Assembly (NCBI RefSeq): GCF_026898115.1
Contig: NZ_CP114036.1
Coordinates: 6,380,001 to 6,444,000 of the forward strand
Direction of reading: 5' to 3'
Source: Streptomyces sp. S465
GTDB lineage: Bacteria > Actinomycetota > Actinomycetes > Streptomycetales > Streptomycetaceae
DNA: 64,000 nt
Shown here: in pieces, positions 38,189 to 46,651 of the stretch
Numbering within the stretch: the first letter of the stretch is position 1
Layout: each line of letters begins with the position of its first letter
Made by a program: the position numbers and the translations under genes
Notes under the pieces: generated by a model
Told to the model about the DNA's origin: nothing
Database searches by the model: none
Seen by the model: the letters and a program-made list of their open reading frames with translations, nothing else

Positions 38189-39037
38189 GTGGCCAAGAAG
38201 CTCGCGGTCATCGGAGCCGGACTCATGGGGTCCGGTATCGCGCAGGTCTCCGCCCAGGCAGGCTGGGACGTGGTGCTGCGTGATGTGACCGACGAGGCGC
38301 TGCGGCGCGGTACGGACGCCATCCGGAGCTCGTACGAGAAGTTCGTCGCCAAGGGCAAGCTGGCGGCGGAGGAGGCCGAGCGGGCGCTGGGCCGGATCAC
38401 CACCACGACCGACCTCGACGCCGCCGCCGAGGCCGATGTCGTGGTGGAGGCGGTCTTCGAGAAGATCGAGGTCAAGCGGGAGATCTTCGGCGCCCTCGAC
38501 GAGCTGGTCAAGGACGACGCGATCCTGGCGTCGAACACCTCCGCCATTCCGATCACCAAGATCGCCGCGGCCACCCGGCGCCCGGAGCGGGTCGTCGGCA
38601 CCCACTTCTTCTCGCCGGTCCCGATGATGGGACTGTGCGAGCTGGTCCGCGGCTACAAGACCAGCGACGAAACCCTGGCCGCCGCACGGGAGTTCGCCGA
38701 GGGCGTGGGCAAGACCTGTATCGTCGTCAACCGCGATGTCGCGGGCTTTGTCACCACCCGGCTCATCTCGGCGCTCGTCGTGGAAGCGGCGAAGCTGTAC
38801 GAGTCGGGGGTCGCCACGGCCGAGGACATCGACACCGCCTGCAAGCTGGGCTTCGGTCATGCGATGGGACCCCTCGCGACGGCCGATCTGACCGGCGTGG
38901 ACATCCTGCTGCACGCCACCGACAACATCTACACCGAGTCTCAGGACGAGAAGTTCGCACCGCCGGAGATCATGCGCCGGATGGTCGATGCGGGGGACAT
39001 CGGCCGCAAGAGCGGCGAGGGCTTCTACCGCTACTGA
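38189..39037 (+). CDS. 3-hydroxybutyryl-CoA dehydrogenase
   Basis: The 282-residue NAD(P)-dependent enzyme oxidises (S)-3-hydroxyacyl-CoA or reduces acetoacetyl-CoA. The Rossmann motif is LAVIGAGLMGSGIAQVSAQAG; catalytic residues lie in ASNTSAIPIT and GTHFFSPVPMMGLCELV; the C-terminal domain has GFVTTRLI and GFGHAMGPLATADL. GTG 38189 is spaced ten bases from GGAAGGG; GTG 38180 is too close. Likely part of butyryl/ethylmalonyl-CoA metabolism with the thiolase at 56 kb. Confidence 0.94.
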   Translation: MAKKLAVIGAGLMGSGIAQVSAQAGWDVVLRDVTDEALRRGTDAIRSSYEKFVAKGKLAAEEAERALGRITTTTDLDAAAEADVVVEAVFEKIEVKREIFGALDELVKDDAILASNTSAIPITKIAAATRRPERVVGTHFFSPVPMMGLCELVRGYKTSDETLAAAREFAEGVGKTCIVVNRDVAGFVTTRLISALVVEAAKLYESGVATAEDIDTACKLGFGHAMGPLATADLTGVDILLHATDNIYTESQDEKFAPPEIMRRMVDAGDIGRKSGEGFYRY

Positions 39038-39192
39038 GGGTCCTGGTGCGGCGCCAGGGCCGGAACTCACCCTCGCGGGTGAAATCGGTATCGGTTCGCT
39101 TACAGACGGCAACTTCCTCGTATGAGAGGCAGTCAGTTCTGTAGACAGAAATGGCGCATTGACGACACGACGCACCGTAGTGGGGAGCGCAT

Positions 39193-39516
39193 ATGCACAT
39201 CAGGGGCGACCACGCCGAGCTGGTCGTCGGGGGCCGACTGGACGTCCGGAGCGCGGCGGACGCCCGTACGGCCCTGCACACCGCCGTCGACGCCGGCGGC
39301 GGGGATCTCGTTCTCGACCTCACCGAACTGGACTCCTGGGACGCCACCGGACTCGGGGTGATCATGGGTGCGCACCGCCGGGCCGGCCGGATGGGCAGAC
39401 GGCTCGTGCTGCGCGGGGTGCCGCCCCAGATGCAGCGGCTGCTGGTGGCCACCCGGCTGCACCGCATCCTGGCGATCGAAGGCGGTCTGGAGGCGGAGTC
39501 GCTGCCGCGGGTCTGA
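39193..39516 (+). CDS. STAS-domain anti-sigma factor antagonist
   Basis: The 107-residue protein is a single STAS domain: LVVGGRLDVRSAADARTAL, then LVLDLTELDSWDATGLGVIMGAHRRAGRMGRRLVLRG. The residue usually phosphorylated by the anti-sigma kinase (Ser in D-S-S/A-G) is Thr here (DATGLG). A GGGGAG ribosome binding site supports ATG 39193. It could control a SigB-like factor; no kinase or sigma gene is adjacent. Confidence 0.9.
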   Translation: MHIRGDHAELVVGGRLDVRSAADARTALHTAVDAGGGDLVLDLTELDSWDATGLGVIMGAHRRAGRMGRRLVLRGVPPQMQRLLVATRLHRILAIEGGLEAESLPRV

Positions 39517-39740
39517 GCGGCGTACGCCGGTTGCCCGGGGGCGCGTTGGCGGGGGTGGCGCGTTGCCCGGGGTGGCGCGGGCGCCGTCCGGCGCGGTGGA
39601 TACTGTGAGCAGGTCAAGGCCGTCGCATACGGCCCGGGGTTCGGTGGACGCCGGACGCACTCTCTACGGCGGCACCGGACCAGAAGCGAAGGCAGGCCGG
39701 GGAGCCTTACAGCACGCCACGCCTCTGGGGGGCAAGGACC

Positions 39741-42467
39741 ATGGACCCGAAGAACGACAGACCGGAAGAGCACGGTCACGACGACGCCGGGCCGGGCGGG
39801 GCCTCCGGCGCGCCTGTGACGGACGGCGACGGCTCGTCGTCGCGCCCGTCCGCCGCACGTGTGCCGGGGCTGTCGGGAGACGAGCCGACGCCCCCTCCGG
39901 GCGGGCCGGTGCCCGGCTCGTCCGCCCCTTCGGTTTCCTCCGCCTCCACCGGCTCTGCTGCCTCCACCGGCTCTGCCGCGGGGCCGGTCCGCACCGCGCG
40001 CATCGTCACCGGTGACCATCTGCTGACGGTCAACCCCGTGGACGGCAGCGAGATAGAACCCTGCCCGCCCGGAGAGCGCCCCGACCGCCCCGAGCGCCAC
40101 GGCCCCGACGAGCGCGAGGAGTTGCGCCGCGCCGCCGCCGCGCCGCGTCCGTCCGGCACCGTCGTACCCGAGCTGCCGGTGCTGGAGCGCGACGACGAGC
40201 GGGACCGGCTCGCCCGGCTGGTCGCCCGCGGCCGCTCGGTGCGGGTCACCGGGCCCTCCGGCGCGGGGCGCAGCACCCTGCTGGAGGCTGTCGCCGCCGA
40301 CTGCGAGCGGCTCGCGCCCGACGGTGTCGTACGCCTCTCCGGCTACCGCCGCACCCCCACCGACCTCCTCCACGACCTCTACGCCGCCGTCTTCAGCGCC
40401 CCGCTGTACCGGCCCGACCGGGCGGAGCTGCTGGACGCGGTCCAGGAGATCGGCGCGGTCGTCGTCCTCGACGACATCGAGTTCGGCGGCACCGCGCTGG
40501 ACGAGTTCCTCGACGCGACCCCCGAATGCGCGTTCCTGATCTCCGCCACTCCCGACGTCCCGGACCCGTCCCCCGACGCGCACCTCGAGGAGGTCTCCCT
40601 CTCCGGGCTCAGCCGTACGGCCGGTCTCGAACTGCTGGAGCGGGCCGCACGGCGGCCGCTGGCGGAGGACGAGGTGAGCTGGGCGGCGGATCTGTGGTTC
40701 GAGTCCGAGGGGCTGCCGCTGCGCTTCGTGCAGGCGGGCGCGCTGCTGCGGCAGCGGGACGCCCTGCGCGACGCCCCCGCCGAGCCGGAGGCGGACGAGG
40801 GCCACGAGGCCGCGCTGCCCTCGCTCGCCGAGGCGGCGTCCCCCGCCGCGCTGCTCGCCGCCCGGCTGAGCGAAACGGCCCGCGACGCCCTGCGGTTCGC
40901 GGTCGCGCTCGGCGGCGAATGCCCGCACCGGGCCCATCTGCCCGCGCTCACCGGGGACACCCACGCGGACGCGGCCCTCGGCGAACTGCTCGGCTGCGGC
41001 CTCGTCACCCCGGCCGGATCGCACTACCGGCTGGCGGCGGGCGTCACCGCCCACCTCGCGCAGGAGGGCTACGCCGACGAGGACGCCGGGCGTGCGCACA
41101 CCCTCGCCGAGCACTACGCCTGGTGGGCCGGCCACCGCTCGGTGGCGCCCGAGCGCGTGGCCGCCGAGGCCGACGCGATCCTCGCGGCGATGGCCGCGCT
41201 CATCGGCAGCCGCGAGGCGGGCCACGCCGACGCCGCCGTGCGCCTCGCCCGCGCCGCCGCACCCGCCTTCGCCGCGGCGCTGCACTGGGGCGCCTGGGAG
41301 AGGGCGGTGCGCCACGGCCAGGAGGCCGCGCGGCTGGCGGGACAGGTCGCGGACGAGGCGTACTTCCACCATGAGCTGGGCGTCCTCGCGCTGTGCACGG
41401 GCAATCTGGACCGGGCCCGCGCGGAGTTGGAGGCGTCGATCGGGCTGCGCGGCGTCCTCGCGGACAAGCGGGGCACGGTCGCGGGCCGGCGCGCGCTGGC
41501 CCTGGTCGCCGACCGCTCGCCGGGCTCGGCGATGGCCGGGGCGTTCGGGGTGAGCGGCAAGGGCCGTACGGGGGCGGGCGAGGGCGTGGCGTCCTCGAGT
41601 GCGTCTTCCGGTGCGCCTTCGGGTACGTCCTCGGGCGCGTTCGCGGGTGCGTCCTCGGGCGCGTTCTCGGCGGCGGGCGCCGGGCCGGACGACACGGAGA
41701 CCACGATCGTCACCCCGAAGGTGGCGGCGACGACGTCGCTGGCCGCCCTGGGCACCACGGCGGTGACGGCCACGGCGGCGACGGCGGCGATCCCGGCCGT
41801 CTCCCGGACCTCGGTGGCCGCTTCCGCCACCCCGGCGGCCCCGGGCGCCGCGTCCGCCTCCGCCGGGTCGTCCGCCGGGCTCTCCGGCGGCAAGCCGCGC
41901 GGTCTGCGCCGCCTGGCGGCGCACGGTGCCCGGCGCAATGTGGTCGCGGCGGCCGCCGGTGTGCTGCTGGTGGCCGTGCTCGGCACCGTGGTGACCCTGG
42001 GCGCCACCTCGGGCAACGACCACGACGCCCCCACCGACAAGGTCAAGCCGGGCCGGTCGGCCACGCAGCGGGACGACGACCCGACCGCCGACGAGCCCAC
42101 GAGCGGCACCAGTCAGGCCCCCCAGCCGGGCCTCAGCGGGGCGCCGCAGGCGCCCGCGTCCCCGTCCGTGCCGAGCAGCGGCTCGCCCAGCGGGTCCCCG
42201 GCGTCGGGCGGCCCGTCGTCGACGAGCGGCGCGCCCTCGGACAGCGGGCAGCCGCCCTCGCCGCCGTCGTCGGACCCCACGACCCAGCGTCCGAAGCCCA
42301 CGAGCAAGCCGCCGACGGACAAGCCGACGACCCCGACCGGTCAGCCCAGCGAGCCGACGCCCTCGACCTCCGCCCCGACCACGACCCCCACCGACGGCAC
42401 CTCCAACACCGCGAGCGCCCCCACCACCCACACGGCCTCGGCCACCGCCGGCCCGGTCGGGGCGTAA
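39741..42467 (+). CDS. STAND-like ATPase with membrane anchor and Ser/Pro/Thr-rich outer tail
   Basis: The 908-residue protein is a mosaic. Residues 1-145 are low complexity. A P-loop NTPase domain follows with GPSGAGRST (Arg177 in place of the usual Lys), VVVLDDIEFGG as Walker B, FLISATPDV as sensor, and a winged-helix-like region (ARLSETARDALRFAVAL...). Helical repeats run at ~480-600 (HHELGVLALCTGNLDRARAELEASIG is TPR-like), and a second low-complexity stretch at ~620-730. One membrane helix (~733-757) is followed by ~150 residues rich in Ser, Pro and Thr. The layout suggests a signalling ATPase in the cytoplasm with an extracellular stalk. Function unknown; the upstream STAS gene may be connected. 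Confidence 0.82.
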   Translation: MDPKNDRPEEHGHDDAGPGGASGAPVTDGDGSSSRPSAARVPGLSGDEPTPPPGGPVPGSSAPSVSSASTGSAASTGSAAGPVRTARIVTGDHLLTVNPVDGSEIEPCPPGERPDRPERHGPDEREELRRAAAAPRPSGTVVPELPVLERDDERDRLARLVARGRSVRVTGPSGAGRSTLLEAVAADCERLAPDGVVRLSGYRRTPTDLLHDLYAAVFSAPLYRPDRAELLDAVQEIGAVVVLDDIEFGGTALDEFLDATPECAFLISATPDVPDPSPDAHLEEVSLSGLSRTAGLELLERAARRPLAEDEVSWAADLWFESEGLPLRFVQAGALLRQRDALRDAPAEPEADEGHEAALPSLAEAASPAALLAARLSETARDALRFAVALGGECPHRAHLPALTGDTHADAALGELLGCGLVTPAGSHYRLAAGVTAHLAQEGYADEDAGRAHTLAEHYAWWAGHRSVAPERVAAEADAILAAMAALIGSREAGHADAAVRLARAAAPAFAAALHWGAWERAVRHGQEAARLAGQVADEAYFHHELGVLALCTGNLDRARAELEASIGLRGVLADKRGTVAGRRALALVADRSPGSAMAGAFGVSGKGRTGAGEGVASSSASSGAPSGTSSGAFAGASSGAFSAAGAGPDDTETTIVTPKVAATTSLAALGTTAVTATAATAAIPAVSRTSVAASATPAAPGAASASAGSSAGLSGGKPRGLRRLAAHGARRNVVAAAAGVLLVAVLGTVVTLGATSGNDHDAPTDKVKPGRSATQRDDDPTADEPTSGTSQAPQPGLSGAPQAPASPSVPSSGSPSGSPASGGPSSTSGAPSDSGQPPSPPSSDPTTQRPKPTSKPPTDKPTTPTGQPSEPTPSTSAPTTTPTDGTSNTASAPTTHTASATAGPVGA

Positions 42468-42648
42468 CCCCGCTCCCGCCGCGGCCGGACGCCGGACGCA
42501 CACGCACCGGGACACCAGGCGGACGCCGGGCGGACCGCAGGCGGACGCCGGGCGGCCACAGGCGCCGGAACGAGCCGGATCCCGCCCGGCCCCCGTGGCG
42601 CGATGTGGTCGGCTCAGGGGCCGGGGAAGGGTCCGTACGACAGAAGAA

Positions 42649-42673
42649 GGCCCGGGGCCGTCGGCCCCGGGCC
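42649..42673. terminator. Bidirectional terminator between the ATPase gene and nucS
   Basis: GGCCCGGGGCC-GTC-GGCCCCGGGCC is an 11-bp perfect stem between convergent genes, 12 bp from the nucS stop. Confidence 0.7.
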
Positions 42674-42684
42674 CCAGCGGCCGG

Positions 42685-43347
42685 TCAGAAGAGGCGGAGC
42701 TTGTCGTCCTCGATGCCCCGGAGCGCGTCGTAGTCCAGCACCACGCAGCCGATGCCCCGGTCGGTGGCGAGGACGCGGGCCTGGGGCTTGATCTCCTGGG
42801 CGGCGAAGATGCCCTTCACCGGGGCGAGATGCGGGTCCCGGTTGAGAAGTTCGAGATAGCGGGTGAGCTGCTCGACCCCGTCGATCTCACCACGGCGTTT
42901 GATCTCCACGGCGACCGTCGCGCCGTCCGCGTCGCGGCAGAGAATGTCCACGGGGCCAATGGCAGTGGGGTATTCACGCCGAATAAGCGTCCAGCCATCG
43001 CCGAGTGTCTCGATACGGTCGGCGAGCAGCTCCTGGAGATGCGCCTCGACCCCGTCCTTGATCAGCCCGGGGTCCACGCCGAGTTCGTGCGAGGAGTCGT
43101 GGAGGATCTCCTCCATCGTGATGATGAGCTTCTCGCCCGCCTTGTTCACGACCGTCCACACATCGCCGTCGCCTTCCTTCAGCGTGCACGGCGGAGACAT
43201 CCAGTTGAGGGGTTTGTAGGCCCTGTCGTCCGCGTGGATGGACACGCTGCCGTCGGCCTTGACGAGGATCAGACGGGGTGCCGAGGGAAGGTGGGCGGTG
43301 AGGCGGCCGGCGTAGTCCACAGAGCACCGGGCGATGACGAGACGCAT
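42685..43347 (-). CDS. nucS: Mismatch-specific endonuclease NucS/EndoMS
   Basis: The 220-residue enzyme cuts both strands at mismatches in bacteria lacking MutS/MutL. The N-terminal domain starts MRLVIARCSVDYAG; the RecB-like nuclease core has VDILCRDADGATVAVEIKRRGEIDGVEQL with the catalytic D...E-x-K. The C-terminus KLRLF resembles the peptide that binds the beta sliding clamp. ATG 43347 gives the conserved N-terminus. Confidence 0.96.
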   Translation of the reverse strand: MRLVIARCSVDYAGRLTAHLPSAPRLILVKADGSVSIHADDRAYKPLNWMSPPCTLKEGDGDVWTVVNKAGEKLIITMEEILHDSSHELGVDPGLIKDGVEAHLQELLADRIETLGDGWTLIRREYPTAIGPVDILCRDADGATVAVEIKRRGEIDGVEQLTRYLELLNRDPHLAPVKGIFAAQEIKPQARVLATDRGIGCVVLDYDALRGIEDDKLRLF

Positions 43348-43558
43348 GGTCGGCAACGCTACTCGACCACCACCGCCTCACGCGATTCGTCCGTCGATGG
43401 CCCCCTTCGGCGATGGCTGGTTGTGTGCCCATTCTCCTGGTGCGGGGGCAGTGGCCGAATTACCGTTGAAGCGGGTGGTCGTCGGATGGGTACGCTGCGT
43501 CGCCGTCCGCCCTTCCCGTCCCTGAGACCCCGCTCGCGGGGTCGCGAGAGGAGAACCC

Positions 43559-43951
43559 ATGTCGCTCGACGTCTCACCGGCCCTGCTCGAACAGGCCGAG
43601 CGAGGCGAGGTCGACGAAGCCGCCTTCGTCGACTGCGTCAGGAACTCCCTACCCTACGCATGGGAGATGATCAGCTCACTGGTGGCACAGCTGAAGGTGG
43701 ACGGCGGGGAGTTCGCCGACAACCAGACGCCGCCGCCCGACGAGCAGGCACGCGGTCAGCTGCTCCGCGCACTGGCGAGTGACGCGATACGCGGTGCACT
43801 GGAGCGCCACTTCGGGGTGCGACTGGCCTTCCAGAACTGCCACCGGGTCGCGGTCTTCCCGATGGACGCCTCCGCCGACGAACGCCTCGCCCGCTTCACC
43901 TCGGTCCGGGGGCAGCTGCTCAACCAGTCACCCGAGCTCCGCGACTGCTGA
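43559..43951 (+). CDS. SCO5389-family conserved protein
   Basis: The 130-residue protein starts MSLDVSPALLEQAERGEVDE and contains LPYAWEMISSLVAQL and ALERHFGVRLAFQNCHRVAVFP. It is conserved next to nucS in streptomycetes, and I know it only by its family name. There are no membrane segments or catalytic motifs. AGGAGA precedes ATG 43559. Function unknown. Confidence 0.88.
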   Translation: MSLDVSPALLEQAERGEVDEAAFVDCVRNSLPYAWEMISSLVAQLKVDGGEFADNQTPPPDEQARGQLLRALASDAIRGALERHFGVRLAFQNCHRVAVFPMDASADERLARFTSVRGQLLNQSPELRDC

Positions 43952-43961
43952 CGGGACCTCC

Positions 43962-44007
43962 GCTGCCGCTCCGCCAGGGGGAGGTGTATCAGCGCAGGAG
44001 CGGCAGC
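43962..44007. terminator. Hairpin between convergent SCO5389-family and monooxygenase genes
   Basis: GCTGCCGCTCC (43962-43972) and GGAGCGGCAGC (43997-44007) form an 11-bp stem; the right arm lies within the last codons of the monooxygenase gene. Confidence 0.5.
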
Positions 44008-45056
44008 ACCTCACCACCGAGCCGACGCACATTCTCCTCCGTGGTCGCCAGATCCCCCGACCCCTCGACCAGCAGCGCGAACCGGCGGATACCGGTGCGC
44101 TCCGCGGTCGCCGCCAGCCGGTCGGCGCACAGCCGCGGCGACCCCACCGGATGCAGCTCGCACAGCAGCTCCGCGTAGGCCACGGGATCACGCATCCGGC
44201 GCGGCCGGCCGTCGACCGTCACATGCGCGTCCAGCCCCTGCCGTAACCAGCCGGGCATCGCCTTGACCAGGGTCTCGGCCGCCGTCTGCCGGGAGTCCGC
44301 GACCTGCACCACCCCGGCCGAGACATGCCGCGCCGCCACCGCCTCGACGTCCTCCGGGGCACGGCCCGCCTCCAGCGCGCACTGCCGCCACAGGCCGACC
44401 ACCTCGGCTTTCTCCTCGTCGCCGCAGTGCATGCCGAGCAGCATGGGCAGCCCGCGCTCGGCGGCGAGCCGCACACTGGCGGGCGAGGTGCAGGCGACGA
44501 GCACCGGCGGGACGCCCACCGCCTGCCCTCCCCGTCCTTCCCGGACTTCCGGTCCGCCGAGGGCGTCGTCGGCGCGCGGCACCACCGCCACCTCGCGGAA
44601 GGAGTACCGCTCCCCGTCCGCCCCCACCCGTGGCTCGCGCAGCCAGCGCAACAGCAGATCGAGCGATTCGGGGAAGCCCTGCTCGTACGCCCGCAGCCCG
44701 GAGCCGAAGACCTCGAGATCCACCCAGGGGCCGCCGCGGCCGACACCCAGCGTGAACCGGCCACCGGAGAGGAGATGGAGCAGTGCGGCCTGCTCACCCA
44801 GCGCGACGGGATGCGCGGTCGGCAGTACGCTCACCGCCGTACCGACGCCGATCCGGCGGGTACGTCCCAGCACCAGCCCGGCCAGGGTGACCGCGGACGG
44901 ACAGACCCCGTACGGAACGAAGTGGTGCTCGGCGATCCAGACCGCGTCCAGTCCGGTCTCCTCGGCCAGCTCGGCCGACCGCACCGCCCGGTGCAACGCC
45001 TCTTCCTGTCCCTGGCCAGGGAATTGAGCGGCCAGGATAAAAGCCCCCACATCCAT
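43989..45056 (-). CDS. LLM-class flavin-dependent oxidoreductase
   Basis: The 355-residue luciferase-like monooxygenase folds as a TIM barrel using FMNH2 or F420. Typical segments are DAVWIAEHHFVPYGVCPSAVTLAGLVLGRT, VSVLPTAHPVALGEQAALLHLLSGGRFTLGVGRGGP and ESLDLLLRWL. The substrate cannot be told from sequence. AAGGAGG lies upstream of ATG 45056. It is a single gene with palindromes in its upstream region. Confidence 0.92.
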   Translation of the reverse strand: MDVGAFILAAQFPGQGQEEALHRAVRSAELAEETGLDAVWIAEHHFVPYGVCPSAVTLAGLVLGRTRRIGVGTAVSVLPTAHPVALGEQAALLHLLSGGRFTLGVGRGGPWVDLEVFGSGLRAYEQGFPESLDLLLRWLREPRVGADGERYSFREVAVVPRADDALGGPEVREGRGGQAVGVPPVLVACTSPASVRLAAERGLPMLLGMHCGDEEKAEVVGLWRQCALEAGRAPEDVEAVAARHVSAGVVQVADSRQTAAETLVKAMPGWLRQGLDAHVTVDGRPRRMRDPVAYAELLCELHPVGSPRLCADRLAATAERTGIRRFALLVEGSGDLATTEENVRRLGGEVLPLLR

Positions 45057-45129
45057 TGCGAACTGCCTCCTTGTCGCGGCTCAGCTGCCGACGCGGGCAT
45101 TCCCCCTCATAGGCATTAACGCCTGACAC

Positions 45130-45165
45130 GTGCCAAGGGCACGGGCGGGCATGAAGTTTTCATGA
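45130..45165. promoter_or_regulatory. Two palindromes upstream of the monooxygenase gene
   Basis: CGTGCC-AAG-GGCACG (45130-45144) and CATGAA-GTT-TTCATG (45151-45165) lie next to each other about 80-110 bp before the gene. Candidate operators. Confidence 0.35.
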
Positions 45166-45264
45166 TGATCGGAGGGCGGGTGTGGACGACGGCTTACCGG
45201 GGCGGTGACTGTAGCGCGTACGCTGGTCACAGCCCGTTAGCTCCCAGTTCTGTCGAGGTGCCCC

Positions 45265-45591
45265 GTGTCTCCACGCCGAAACCGCCCGCGAGGCGGCGAG
45301 AAGCCCGAGAAGTCCGTCGGTCGCGAGGGCACGGACCGTTACGGCCTCGATCGCGTGGAGAGCTGGCAGGGGGAGGAGTGGGTGGTCCGGCAGGTCGGCG
45401 GCACCGCCGCCGCCAAGCACTACCGCTGCCCCGGCTGCGACCAGGAGATTCCGCCGGGGGTGGCGCATGTGGTCGCCTGGCAGCAGCACATGGGCGCGGA
45501 CGACCGGCGCCACTGGCACAAGGCCTGCTGGAACGCACGGGACCGCCGGAGCGCCAAGCTCCAGCGGTCCCGTAGTGCGCCGCGATACTGA
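45265..45591 (+). CDS. Small conserved zinc-ribbon-like protein
   Basis: The 108-residue basic protein has YRCPGCDQEIPPGVAHVVAW and, ~20 residues later, HWHKACW, together a plausible zinc site (CxxC plus H/C). N- and C-termini are Arg/Lys-rich. Homologues are sometimes labelled ATP/GTP-binding, but no P-loop is visible. GTG 45265 has GAGGTG four bases upstream. It may bind nucleic acid; function unknown. Confidence 0.85.
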   Translation: MSPRRNRPRGGEKPEKSVGREGTDRYGLDRVESWQGEEWVVRQVGGTAAAKHYRCPGCDQEIPPGVAHVVAWQQHMGADDRRHWHKACWNARDRRSAKLQRSRSAPRY

Positions 45592-45637
45592 CTCAGGCCC
45601 CCCGCCGGCCCTCCTCATCGCTCCTACACGTCAATCG

Positions 45638-46651
45638 CTACACATCGCGCCTCTCCAGCAGCACATACGCCCCGACCAGCGCCCCCGCCGCGATCGCGGC
45701 CAGCACTCCCAGCTGAGGCCAGCCGCTGTTCAGGCTGTCGTCGATCCGGAAGAGGGAGGCCAGCGCCTGGGGCGAGGCGTACTCCTGCATCTTCACGCCC
45801 AGATCGCGGAGGCTGTCCGACATCATCAAGAACGCGGGGAGGATGGATGGCAGCAGCACCACACCGAGCATCGTGGTGATGGCGCCCGCGGAGTGCCGCA
45901 GCATCGACCCGACGGCCAGCGACAGCAGCCCCAGCAGCGACACATACAACCCCGCGCCGACCGTCGCGCCCAGTATCTGGTCATCCGTCGGCTCCATGAC
46001 CTCCGGCCCGCTGTGCATCCCCATGCTGGCGTAGGCCACCAGCGTGAGCGCGAGCGTCGTGGTGGTGAACGACAGGGCGAAGAAGACCAGCACCTTGGCG
46101 GTGAGCACCCGTGAGCGCTGCGGGGAGGCGGTGAAGGTGGTCCGGATCATCCCGGTGCCGTACTCGGAGGTGATCACGAGCACCCCGAGGGTGACGATGC
46201 ACAGCTGGCCGAGCAGGATGCCGAAGAATCCGGGGAGGGTGGTGGGGACGTCGTTGTAGTCGGTGTCACTGGTGCCCGCCGCCACCAGCAGCCCGACCCC
46301 GGCGACCAGCGCGACCATGACGCTCAGCGTCCAGATCGTGGAGCGCACCGACTTGATCTTCGTCCACTCGGAGGCGAGGGCGTTGCCGAGGTGGGTGCGC
46401 CGGACCGGGATCGGCGAGGTGTACGGGCCGACGGCGGCGTATGGCTGCGAGGGAGAGCCGAACGGCATCGGCTGGTGTGCCTGCGGCTGCGGCTGCGGCT
46501 GCGGTTGCGCCTGCGCGTGCGGTCCGGGGTGCTGCGGCGCCGCCTGGTGCGGTTGCCGCGGCGGCATCGGCGGGGCTGCTTGCGGAGGACTCTGGGGAGG
46601 ACCCTGCGGGGGGACGGGCGCCTGGGACTGGTGCTGGTACGGGGTCGTCAT
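45638..46651 (-). CDS. ABC transporter permease with Pro/Gln-rich N-terminal extension
   Basis: The 337-residue protein has an N-terminal ~80 residues dominated by Pro, Gln, Ala and His, then LASEWTKIKSVRSTIWTLSVM and six predicted helices with ITSEYGTGMIRTTFTASPQRSRVLTAK, the ABC-2 family hallmark, and ALASLFRIDD near the end. Its ATG overlaps the ATPase stop (ATGA). Substrate unknown; the pair resembles bacitracin/lantibiotic-immunity-type exporters. Confidence 0.92.
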   Translation of the reverse strand: MTTPYQHQSQAPVPPQGPPQSPPQAAPPMPPRQPHQAAPQHPGPHAQAQPQPQPQPQAHQPMPFGSPSQPYAAVGPYTSPIPVRRTHLGNALASEWTKIKSVRSTIWTLSVMVALVAGVGLLVAAGTSDTDYNDVPTTLPGFFGILLGQLCIVTLGVLVITSEYGTGMIRTTFTASPQRSRVLTAKVLVFFALSFTTTTLALTLVAYASMGMHSGPEVMEPTDDQILGATVGAGLYVSLLGLLSLAVGSMLRHSAGAITTMLGVVLLPSILPAFLMMSDSLRDLGVKMQEYASPQALASLFRIDDSLNSGWPQLGVLAAIAAGALVGAYVLLERRDV

